Shown here piece after piece: positions 15,055-23,244 of a stretch of DNA of 23,244 nucleotides (the first letter of the stretch is position 1; each line of letters opens with the position of its first letter). Under the pieces are notes generated by a model. That model ran no database searches, was not told the origin of the DNA, and was given only the letters and a program-made list of their open reading frames with translations. The translations under genes and the position numbers were made by a program. Origin of the DNA: an uncultured Panacagrimonas sp. (GTDB taxonomy: Bacteria; Pseudomonadota; Gammaproteobacteria; Nevskiales; Nevskiaceae); the NCBI GenBank assembly GCA_946481265.1, contig CAMLNE010000017.1, positions 1-23,244 on the forward strand. The letters are read 5' to 3'.

Positions 15055-16896
15055 ATGACCGCCTCGAATCCCGCGCCCTTCCATCCCCTCGCCGGAACCC
15101 TCATGACCGGGGCGGACATGGTCGTCCAGGTGCTGGCCGACGAGGGCGTCGACGTGATCTTCGGATACTCCGGCGGCGCGATCCTGCCGACCTACGACGC
15201 GGTCTTCCGTTACAACGAGTTGCACCGGAGCAACGATGCAGACCCGTTGCCGCTGGTGGTCCCGGCCAATGAACAGGCCGCGGGCTTCATGGCGGCGGGC
15301 TATGCGAGAGCCTCGGGCAAGGTCGGCGTCTGCCTGGTCACCTCCGGCCCCGGTGCGACCAACACGGTCACCCCGGTCCGCGACTGCATGGCCGACTCCA
15401 TTCCCATCGTCGTGCTCTGCGGCCAGGTGCCGACTGCCGCGATCGGGTCGGACGGATTCCAGGAGGCACCGGTCAGCACGATCATGGGCTCGGCGGCCAA
15501 GCACGTGTTCCTGGTGACGGACGCGACCAAGCTGGAAGCCACGCTGCGCACGGCCTTCGAGATCGCCCGCACCGGGCGGCCGGGGCCGGTGGTGGTGGAC
15601 ATTCCCAAGGACGTGCAGAACTGGTCCGGCCGGTTTGCCGGCGGCGGCGTGCTCCCCCTGCCCGGCTACCGTGCCCGCCTGCGGCAGGTGACCTCGAACA
15701 AGCTCGGGCCGGCGGGCGCCGGCCAGTTCCTGGAGCGGCTGCGCCAGGCCCGGCGGCCGCTGATCTATGCGGGCGGCGGGGTCATCAATGGCGGAGCCGC
15801 GGCCGAGCTGCGCGCCTTCGCCGATGCGCTGCAGATTCCGGTGACGACGACCCTGATGGGCATCGGCGCGTACGACACCACCGCCCCCCGCGCGCTGCAG
15901 ATGCTCGGCATGCACGGCACCGCCTTTGCCAACTACGCGGTGGACGACTGCGATTTCCTGATGGCCGTCGGCGCCCGGTTCGACGATCGGGTGGCCGGCG
16001 TCCCGGCCAAGTTCGCGCCCAACGCGCGCACCATCGCCCACCTCGACGTGGATCCTGCCGAGATCGGCAAGGTCAAGCGGGCCGACTGGTCGCACGTCGG
16101 CGAGCTGCCGCAGGCGCTCGAGGCGCTGCGCAGCTTCGTCCAGGACCACGGCTTCAAGCCGGACTACTCGGAGTGGCACGCCCACATCGCGCGACTCAAG
16201 AACGACCACGCGATGAACTACGAGCGTGGCGGCAGCCATATCCAGCCGCACGCGGTGATCGAGGAGATCAACCGGCTCACCCAGGGCAGCGCGGTGGTGT
16301 CCACCGGCGTCGGCCAGCATCAGATGTGGGCGGCGCAGTACTTCGACTTCAAGGAGCCGCGCCTGTGGCTCACCTCCGGCTCGATGGGCACGATGGGCTT
16401 CGGCCTGCCGGCGGCGCTGGGCGCGGCCTTTGCGCGCCGCGACCGCATCGTCATCGATATCGATGGCGACGCCTCGATCCGCATGAACCTGGGCGAGCTG
16501 GAGACGGCCACGACCTACAACCTGCCGGTCAAGATCGTCGTGCTGAACAACTTCGGCGACGGCATGGTCAAGCAGTGGCAGCGCCTGTTCTTCGCCTCGC
16601 GTTATGCCGGGTCGGACAAGGGCCTGCACCGCAAGGATTTCATCAAGGCTGCCGAGGCCGACGGCTTCGCCTTCGCCAAGCGCGTCGAGAAGAAGGAAGA
16701 CCTCGCGCGCGTGATCAAGGAGTTCGTGGAGTTCTCGGGCCCCGCCTTCATCGAGGTCCTGATCGATCCCATGGCCTCGGTCTACCCGATGATCGGCCCC
16801 GGCATGAGCTACGACCAGATGATCACCGGCGACTGGATTCCCGGACGCGCCGCGCGGACGCCCGCCTCGGACACCAAGAAGGCCGACCTCTTCTGA
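15055..16896 (+). CDS. ilvB: Acetolactate synthase catalytic subunit (divergent type)
   Basis: 613 residues. A ThDP enzyme that joins two pyruvates, or pyruvate and 2-ketobutyrate, at the start of valine/isoleucine synthesis. The catalytic Glu73 is kept, but its context is PANEQAAGF rather than the usual RHEQGA. ThDP binding: GVGQHQMWAAQ, then Asp470-Gly-Asp472 with Asn498-Asn499. After NN the sequence is FGDGMVKQWQ instead of the common GYLGMVRQWQ. The N-terminus has about 16 residues before MTGADMVV; ATG 15103 is an alternative start. Neither site has a clear Shine-Dalgarno. Opposite in direction to ilvH and convergent with pyrG. The variants suggest a lineage different from the usual gammaproteobacterial IlvB/IlvI/IlvG; acquisition by transfer is possible. 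Confidence 0.95.
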   Translation: MTASNPAPFHPLAGTLMTGADMVVQVLADEGVDVIFGYSGGAILPTYDAVFRYNELHRSNDADPLPLVVPANEQAAGFMAAGYARASGKVGVCLVTSGPGATNTVTPVRDCMADSIPIVVLCGQVPTAAIGSDGFQEAPVSTIMGSAAKHVFLVTDATKLEATLRTAFEIARTGRPGPVVVDIPKDVQNWSGRFAGGGVLPLPGYRARLRQVTSNKLGPAGAGQFLERLRQARRPLIYAGGGVINGGAAAELRAFADALQIPVTTTLMGIGAYDTTAPRALQMLGMHGTAFANYAVDDCDFLMAVGARFDDRVAGVPAKFAPNARTIAHLDVDPAEIGKVKRADWSHVGELPQALEALRSFVQDHGFKPDYSEWHAHIARLKNDHAMNYERGGSHIQPHAVIEEINRLTQGSAVVSTGVGQHQMWAAQYFDFKEPRLWLTSGSMGTMGFGLPAALGAAFARRDRIVIDIDGDASIRMNLGELETATTYNLPVKIVVLNNFGDGMVKQWQRLFFASRYAGSDKGLHRKDFIKAAEADGFAFAKRVEKKEDLARVIKEFVEFSGPAFIEVLIDPMASVYPMIGPGMSYDQMITGDWIPGRAARTPASDTKKADLF

Positions 16897-16911
16897 GGCG
16901 GCGGTCCGGCG

Positions 16912-16949
16912 GCGGCGGCGCGACACGCGGCTGGGCCGTCGGCCGCCGC
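16912..16949. terminator. GC-rich inverted repeat between convergent ilvB and pyrG
   Basis: GCGGCGGC (16912-16919) and GCCGCCGC (16942-16949) form an 8-bp stem with a 22-base loop in the 61-bp gap between the two stops. It could end transcripts from both sides, but there is no U-tract and simple GCC/GGC runs pair easily by chance. Confidence 0.3.
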
Positions 16950-16957
16950 GCTCCGGA

Positions 16958-18745
<1,788 letters not shown>

Positions 18746-18852
18746 TCACCCGGCAGCTGATCCGAGCGCACATAGCTTCCATTTTCCTGCCGCCACGGCC
18801 CGGGATGCGCATCGACGAGCGCATGCCGTCCGGTGCCTGCAGCGGTCCCCGA

Positions 18853-18858
18853 TAGAAT
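18853..18858 (+). promoter_or_regulatory. Candidate -10 element of the flavoprotein gene
   Basis: TAGAAT within GATAGAAT, 33 bases before ATG 18892. It is the same octamer as the one before pyrG on the other strand. No clear -35. Confidence 0.45.
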
Positions 18859-18891
18859 CGAGGGAATCGCCCCTCACCAGGACATGTGCAG

Positions 18892-19863
18892 ATGAAGACC
18901 CGCATCACCGAGCTGCTCGGCACGAAGTACCCGATCATCCAGGGCGGCATGCAGTGGGTGGGCCGCGCCGAACTGGCATCCGCGGTCTCCAACGCCGGTG
19001 GCCTGGGCATCCTCACCGCGCTGACGCAGCCCACGCCGGAGGACCTGGTCCGCGAGATCGCGCGCTGCCGCACCATGACGGACAAGCCCTTTGGCGTGAA
19101 CCTGACGATCCTGCCGGCCGCCAAGCCGCCGCCGTACGAGGCCTACCTCGACGCGGCCCTCGACAACGGTGTCAGGGTCCTGGAGACCGCCGGCAACAAT
19201 CCGAAGGAATTCATCGCCAAGGCCAAGGCGCGCGGCGTGAAGATCATCCACAAGTGCACGGCGGTGCGGCATGCGCTGTCGGCCGAGCGCAATGGGGTCG
19301 ACGCGGTGTCGATCGACGGCATGGAATGCGCCGGCCATCCCGGCGAGGACCAGATCGGGTGCCTGGTGCTGTTCGCCATCGCGGCGAAGAAGCTGAAGAT
19401 TCCCCTGGTGGCCTCGGGCGGCATCGCCGATGGCCGCACGATGGCGGCGGCACTGGCCATGGGCATCGACGGCGTCAACATGGGCACACGCTTCTGCGTG
19501 ACCCGGGAAGCGCCAATCCACGACCGGATCAAGCAGCTGCTGGTGGGCAAGAGCGAGCGCGACACGCTGCTGATCTTCCGCACGCTGCACAACACCGGCC
19601 GTGTGCTCAAGACCTCGGTATCCGAAGCGGTCGTGGCCATCGAGAACCGTCCCGGCGGCTGCGAGTTCGCCGACATCCAGCACCTCGTGTCGGGGGCCAA
19701 GGGTCGCGAGGCGCTGGAAACCGGTGACGAGAGCCGGGGCCTGGTGTGGGCAGGCCAGACCGTGGGCCTGATCGACGACATCCCGAGCTGCGCGGAGCTG
19801 ATCGAGCGCATGGTCGCCGAATGCCGCGAGCTGCTCGCCGTGGCGCGCGAGCGCAGCGCCTGA
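18892..19863 (+). CDS. NADH:quinone reductase/nitronate monooxygenase-family flavoprotein (PA1024-like)
   Basis: 323 residues, an FMN TIM-barrel. Residues 16-24 (IQGGMQWVG), GVNLTILP (68-75), HKCTAVRHALSAERNGVDAVSIDG (120-143), ECAGHPGED with His149, SGGIADGR and MGTRF all match P. aeruginosa PA1024 as I recall it. PA1024 was first annotated as a nitronate monooxygenase and later shown to be an NADH:quinone reductase. Automated annotation will probably say nitronate monooxygenase or 2-nitropropane dioxygenase; the reductase is more likely here. ATG 18892 has AGGA nine bases upstream, better than GTG 18886. The next gene starts 8 bp after its stop, suggesting an operon with the hydrolase. Confidence 0.9.
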   Translation: MKTRITELLGTKYPIIQGGMQWVGRAELASAVSNAGGLGILTALTQPTPEDLVREIARCRTMTDKPFGVNLTILPAAKPPPYEAYLDAALDNGVRVLETAGNNPKEFIAKAKARGVKIIHKCTAVRHALSAERNGVDAVSIDGMECAGHPGEDQIGCLVLFAIAAKKLKIPLVASGGIADGRTMAAALAMGIDGVNMGTRFCVTREAPIHDRIKQLLVGKSERDTLLIFRTLHNTGRVLKTSVSEAVVAIENRPGGCEFADIQHLVSGAKGREALETGDESRGLVWAGQTVGLIDDIPSCAELIERMVAECRELLAVARERSA

Positions 19864-19871
19864 GCCGCACC

Positions 19872-20729
19872 ATGAGCCCGCCCTTCGCGACGCGCCGCTA
19901 CACCGGCGCACATGGCCTGTCCCTGGCCGCTGATGTCGGCGGCGATCCCGCGGCCCCGGCGGTGATCCTGATGCATGGAGGCGGGCAGACCCGCCATTCC
20001 TGGGGCACGGCCATGCGCGAACTGGTCGCGCAGGGCTTCCACGTGCTCAATCTCGATGCCCGCGGGCACGGCGACAGCGACTGGTCGCCGGAAGCCGACT
20101 ACCGCCTGGCGACCCTGGCCGAGGATCTGCGCGCGGTGATCGCCACCCTGCCCGCCGCGCCGGCCCTGGTCGGCGCGTCGATGGGCGGCGCCACCGGGCT
20201 GTACGCGGTGGGCAGCAGCACCGCGCCGATCGCACGTGCACTGGTGATGGTCGACATCGTGCCGCGCGTCGAGGCGCAGGGCGCCAACAAGATCGGCGCG
20301 TTCATGCGCGCCAACCCCCAGGGCTTCGCCACGCTCCAGGACGCCGCCGACGCGGTCGCCGCCTACTACCCGCACCGCCCGCGACCGAAGGATCCCTCGG
20401 GGCTGATGAAGAACCTGCGCCGGCGCGAGGATGGCCGCCTGTACTGGCACTGGGACCCGCGCCTGCTCGACCAGTCGAAGGACCCCGAGCCGCCCCGTTT
20501 CACCGAGCAGCTGCTCGAGGCCTGCGCCGGCGTACACGTCCCCACCCTGCTCGTGCGCGGCCTGAACAGCGACATCGTCGGAAGCGCCGGCGTCGAGGAG
20601 TTCCGCCGGCATCTGCCCCAGCTCGAGGTATTCGACGTGACCGGTGCCGGCCACATGGTGGCAGGCGATCGCAACGACGCATTCAACGAGGGTGTGATCG
20701 GCTTTCTGAAGCGGACCGCGGCCACCTAG
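19872..20729 (+). CDS. Alpha/beta hydrolase
   Basis: 285 residues from ATG 19872. Oxyanion-region HGGG at 35-38, LDARGHGDSDW (61-71), nucleophile elbow GASMGG with Ser103, acid Asp234 in GLNSDIV, and His261 in GAGHMVAGD complete the Ser-Asp-His triad. A cap region lies between about 130 and 215. There is no signal peptide. The family includes esterases, epoxide hydrolases, haloperoxidases and C-C bond hydrolases; the substrate cannot be chosen from sequence alone. It starts 8 bp after the flavoprotein gene and is followed by a hairpin, so the two probably form a transcription unit. Start chosen because the preceding in-frame codons overlap the flavoprotein gene. Confidence 0.9.
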   Translation: MSPPFATRRYTGAHGLSLAADVGGDPAAPAVILMHGGGQTRHSWGTAMRELVAQGFHVLNLDARGHGDSDWSPEADYRLATLAEDLRAVIATLPAAPALVGASMGGATGLYAVGSSTAPIARALVMVDIVPRVEAQGANKIGAFMRANPQGFATLQDAADAVAAYYPHRPRPKDPSGLMKNLRRREDGRLYWHWDPRLLDQSKDPEPPRFTEQLLEACAGVHVPTLLVRGLNSDIVGSAGVEEFRRHLPQLEVFDVTGAGHMVAGDRNDAFNEGVIGFLKRTAAT

Positions 20730-20755
20730 CCCCGGACCGACCCAGGGCAGCGCAG

Positions 20756-20787
20756 CTTCAAGGGGACGGGCAGCGTCCCCGTCGAAG
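20756..20787 (+). terminator. Strong stem-loop after the hydrolase gene
   Basis: GGGGACG (20762-20768) pairs perfectly with CGTCCCC (20774-20780) around a 5-base loop. CTTC (20756-20759) and GAAG (20784-20787) extend the stem beyond a small internal loop. It lies 27 bp past the stop and is followed only by CCCCGTTTCCTG, so it is a weak intrinsic terminator or a 3'-end stabiliser. Confidence 0.55.
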
Positions 20788-20854
20788 CCCCGTTTCCTGT
20801 CGGCCGCGATCCGCCTACCCTGCGATACCGCGCCAACCTGCCGGAGCGCCGTCC

Positions 20855-21466
20855 ATGATCGGAATTCCCATCGGGCTGCTGACCGCCAATGCCGTCGAAT
20901 GGGCGGTCCACAAGCACGTGCTGCACGGCTGGGGCCGCAAGCGCGGGCGATTCTGGTCCTTCCACTTCCACGAACATCACCGCAACGTGCGCGAGGCGGA
21001 CTACCGCGACCCGAACTACCTGCGCTTCCCGCTCGGTCTGCACGCGCAGGGCAAGGAGGCCTGGGGTCTGATCGGCGCAAGCCTGGCGGTGACTCCGCTG
21101 TTCCCGGTGGCACCGTTCTTCGTCGGCACGCTCTGGTACTCGGCGGCCAACTACTACCGCATCCACAAGCGCTCGCACCTCGACCCGGCCTGGGCTCGCT
21201 CGCGCATCCCCTGGCACTACGATCACCACATGGGTCGCAATCCGAATGCGAACTGGTGCGTCACGCGACCCTGGTTCGACTACGTGATGGGCACGCGCGA
21301 ATTCATCGAGGGCGGCCCGCACGAAAGCAATGTGCTGGGCCTGACCGGCCTGCCCGACTGGATCGCCCGCTACCTGCCCCGGCCGGAGTCGCTCGCCCGG
21401 GCGTATCCACCGCCGGTGGCACGGGCCCCGGCCGACGCCGTGCGGGCGCCGACCCAGGCGCCGTAG
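20855..21466 (+). CDS. Small fatty acid hydroxylase/sterol desaturase-superfamily protein
   Basis: 203 residues, ATG 20855 with GGAG upstream. Histidine boxes of the di-iron membrane hydroxylase family are clear: HKHVLH (19-24), HFHEHH (37-42), HKRSH (104-108) and HYDHH (121-125). Hydrophobic segments lie at about 3-16, 70-83 and 86-98. This is shorter than most family members and resembles compact carotenoid- or fatty-acid-hydroxylase-like forms. The last ~25 residues are Ala/Pro-rich and probably disordered. It should hydroxylate or desaturate a lipid at the membrane using O2; the substrate is unknown. A hairpin separates it from the upstream hydrolase gene, so it may have its own promoter. 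Confidence 0.88.
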   Translation: MIGIPIGLLTANAVEWAVHKHVLHGWGRKRGRFWSFHFHEHHRNVREADYRDPNYLRFPLGLHAQGKEAWGLIGASLAVTPLFPVAPFFVGTLWYSAANYYRIHKRSHLDPAWARSRIPWHYDHHMGRNPNANWCVTRPWFDYVMGTREFIEGGPHESNVLGLTGLPDWIARYLPRPESLARAYPPPVARAPADAVRAPTQAP

Positions 21467-21517
21467 CGTCGGCGCGGCGCCAGCATCCGCCGCATCGCCG
21501 GCGGGCCAGGCCCCGCT

Positions 21518-22306
21518 TCAGCCGCCCTGTCGATGCCCGCGGACGCGGTTCGTCAGGAACGAATCCAGCAGCGCGTTGACCCGCTCCGCCTGTTCGGACA
21601 TCGGGCAGTGATTCGCATCGGGGATCACTTCGAGGACCGCGCCGGGGATGCCGTCACGCAGTGACAGGCCACAGGGATCCAGAGGACTGACGATGTCACG
21701 ATCGCCATGGATGACCAGTGTGGGTGTCCGGATTTCGGCGAGTCGCCCGGTGGCATCGAACGCCATGAAGGACCGTGCGTTGCCCATCACCGCGTACAGC
21801 TCCCACTTCGTCGATTCAAGGGCGATGGCGTGGGGCAGCCCGACCGACTCGTAGAAGCTCACCCGGGAGGCCTTTGTCGTCACTGCCGACTCGATCCTTT
21901 CCAGGGTATTTCCGACGCTGTGAATCTGACGCCCGCTGGCGAAGGACCCGACCGGCACCAGACCTGCGACCTGCGCCGGATGATCCAGCGCGTAGTGGCA
22001 CGCCGTGGCTCCGCCCATCGAGTGTCCGACCACGACGACGCGGTCCACGCCAAGGTGGCCGAGAACGGCATGCAGATCCTTTGCGTGCCGGCTGACGCCG
22101 TACGCGATCCGCGGCAGCGGCTTGTCGGAGCGCCCTGCCCCCCGGTTGTCCAGGCCGATGCACGTGTAGCGATCCGAAAGCGCGCGGAACTGCTCGGCCC
22201 ATATATCGGTGATGCCCATGAAGCCGGACAGGAAGGCGATCGCAGGGCCGCTGCCATGCGTTTCGTAATACAGCTCGCAGCCGTCATCAACGGTCAGGAA
22301 GGGCAT
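21518..22306 (-). CDS. Alpha/beta hydrolase
   Basis: 262 residues from ATG 22306, which has GAGG at normal spacing; an upstream GTG (22312) is less likely. LDNRGAGRSDKP (52-63), nucleophile elbow GHSMGG with Ser96, acid Asp204 in HGDRDIVSPLDP and His233 in DANHCPMSEQ give a complete triad. The overall pattern, with a short cap and GFMGITDIW near the oxyanion hole, is that of 3-oxoadipate enol-lactonase/haloperoxidase-like hydrolases. No pathway genes lie beside it, so a precise name is not justified. It converges with the fatty acid hydroxylase gene (51 bp between them) and is divergent from the VOC gene. It is not closely related to the hydrolase at 19872. Confidence 0.9.
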   Translation of the reverse strand: MPFLTVDDGCELYYETHGSGPAIAFLSGFMGITDIWAEQFRALSDRYTCIGLDNRGAGRSDKPLPRIAYGVSRHAKDLHAVLGHLGVDRVVVVGHSMGGATACHYALDHPAQVAGLVPVGSFASGRQIHSVGNTLERIESAVTTKASRVSFYESVGLPHAIALESTKWELYAVMGNARSFMAFDATGRLAEIRTPTLVIHGDRDIVSPLDPCGLSLRDGIPGAVLEVIPDANHCPMSEQAERVNALLDSFLTNRVRGHRQGG

Positions 22307-22591
22307 GGTCACGACCTCGCGTTCAGGTGGACAGTCTTCTCGATCCGGACGCTAGTTCGCCTGCCCGTCTGCTTCAAGTCCTGCGCCGCCGGCAGGCCTC
22401 AGGGTCGCGCACGATGGCGGTGACGCCCATCGGCGGCCTCGCCGCGCGGTCTTCTGCGGCGCACTGACGGCCTCTTTGCGTCCCGCAGTTCGTCCCGATC
22501 ACCCGGCTGTCGATCCGGCACGGTCCCATTCGTCGAAACCAGGACAGGCACGCCATCCCGGCGTCGCCGCATCTCCATCGACGAGGTTCCT
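22307..22591. other. Intergenic region between divergent hydrolase and VOC genes
   Basis: About 285 bp with no convincing gene. It holds the Shine-Dalgarno sites of both flanking genes (GAGG near 22315-22318 on the minus strand and GAGG near 22581-22584). Promoters for both must lie here, but no good -35/-10 pair was recognised. Short frames through it have no recognisable domain. Confidence 0.5.
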
Positions 22592-23095
22592 ATGCCGCTC
22601 CAGCACGATTCCCGGATCACGCCCTGCCTGTGGTTCGACGACCAGGGCGAGGCCGCCGCCGCGTTCTACGTCTCGATCTTTCCCCGTTCGCGCGTCACCG
22701 ACATCGCGCGCTTCGGCGAGACCGGCAAGGACGTCCATGGTCGCCCGCCCGGCAGCGTCATGACCGTGAGTTTCGAGCTCGACGGCCAGCCCTTCACCGC
22801 GCTCAATGGCGGTCCGCGTTTCCATTTCAGCGAGGCGATCTCGCTGCAGATCGCCTGTCGCACGCAGGACGAGGTCGATCACTACTGGAACCGGCTGTCG
22901 GCCGGCGGGGATCCGACGGCCCAGCAGTGCGGCTGGCTCAAGGATCGTTTCGGCCTGTCCTGGCAGGTGGTGCCGAATCGGCTGATCGAGCTGATGCGCG
23001 ATCCCGATCCGCGGCGCACCGAGCGCGCCTTCGGCGCGATGCTGCAGATGAAGAAACTGGATATCGCGGCGCTGGAGCAGGCGGTCACGGGCTGA
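22592..23095 (+). CDS. VOC-family protein, PhnB/3-demethylubiquinone methyltransferase-like domain
   Basis: 167 residues, ATG 22592 after ACGAGG. The start, ITPCLWFDDQGEAAAAFYVSIFP (9-31), and FTALNGGPRFHFSEAISLQIAC (68-89) are hallmarks of the PhnB-like vicinal-oxygen-chelate group, as is GWLKDRFGLSWQVVP (114-128). Despite the domain's old name there is no methyltransferase fold. These proteins are small metal-binding or glyoxalase-like dimers, mostly of unknown reaction. Complete and ordinary in length. No operon partner is visible: the last 149 bp of the window hold no supported gene. Confidence 0.9.
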   Translation: MPLQHDSRITPCLWFDDQGEAAAAFYVSIFPRSRVTDIARFGETGKDVHGRPPGSVMTVSFELDGQPFTALNGGPRFHFSEAISLQIACRTQDEVDHYWNRLSAGGDPTAQQCGWLKDRFGLSWQVVPNRLIELMRDPDPRRTERAFGAMLQMKKLDIAALEQAVTG

Positions 23096-23244
23096 ACGGG
23101 AGTGGACCGGCGGGCGGTGCCGTGCTTGCACATGCGCTCGCCTTCACCGGCCGACGCTGCGGCCGCCGGCTTCGCGAAGACCCGCTTTCCGGCCGGCAAC
23201 AGCCTCGACACCGGGTGGCTGCCCCGATACCTGCCGCCTCACTC

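Noticed and set aside
23132..23244. Open frame from ATG 23132 to the window end (37 codons)
   Set aside because: No clear ribosome site, no recognisable motif and cut by the window edge; not enough to call a gene.

Overview
The window looks like chromosomal housekeeping DNA from a GC-rich proteobacterium, most likely a gammaproteobacterium close to the Lysobacterales (Xanthomonadales). The pointers are strong G/C preference at third codon positions, frequent GTG/TTG starts, a Pseudomonas-type long LeuA, a PA1024-type flavoprotein, RimI next to a family-4 uracil-DNA glycosylase, and a DUF3336 patatin. The genus cannot be fixed from this sequence alone.

Layout. (1) 1-1717: a dispersed-type inverted repeat, then a leftward DUF3336/patatin lipase. 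(2) 1829-5738: a rightward, translationally coupled trio of MoxR AAA+ ATPase, DUF58 protein and membrane transglutaminase (TgpA type), joined by two GTGA overlaps. (3) 5818-6447: a 209-residue protein whose Thr/Leu-Ser-Ala-Cys/His signature resembles the BLF1/CNF1 glutamine-deamidase toxin fold. It is the most unusual gene here. (4) 14912-6466, leftward: ilvH, ilvC, a psd-like gene, pssA, a probable leader peptide, leuA, a GNAT acetyltransferase, a family-4 UDG, rimI and a UMF1-type MFS transporter. (5) 15055-16896, rightward: the acetolactate synthase catalytic subunit, divergent from its own regulatory subunit. (6) 18667-16958: pyrG, leftward. (7) 18892-21466, rightward: a PA1024-like NADH:quinone reductase/NMO-family flavoprotein, an alpha/beta hydrolase and a small His-box fatty acid hydroxylase. 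(8) 22306-21518: a leftward alpha/beta hydrolase. (9) 22592-23095: a rightward PhnB-type VOC protein.

How the genes fit together. The core is branched-chain amino acid synthesis. IlvB and IlvH form acetohydroxyacid synthase, IlvC is the next step, and LeuA commits 2-ketoisovalerate to leucine. Phospholipid genes (pssA and a psd-like gene) are embedded between ilvC and leuA, an order known from other beta/gammaproteobacteria. Two features depart from that theme: ilvB is flipped and has divergent sequence, and the psd-like protein has lost the His and the pyruvoyl-forming Ser of real phosphatidylserine decarboxylases. A Leu-rich 33-codon ORF, preceded by a promoter-like sequence, suggests that leuA has its own leucine-responsive control inside the cluster.

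No rRNA, tRNA, CRISPR array, insertion sequence or prophage was recognised. The strongest candidates for something undescribed are the BLF1-like protein, the degenerate decarboxylase and the leuA leader.
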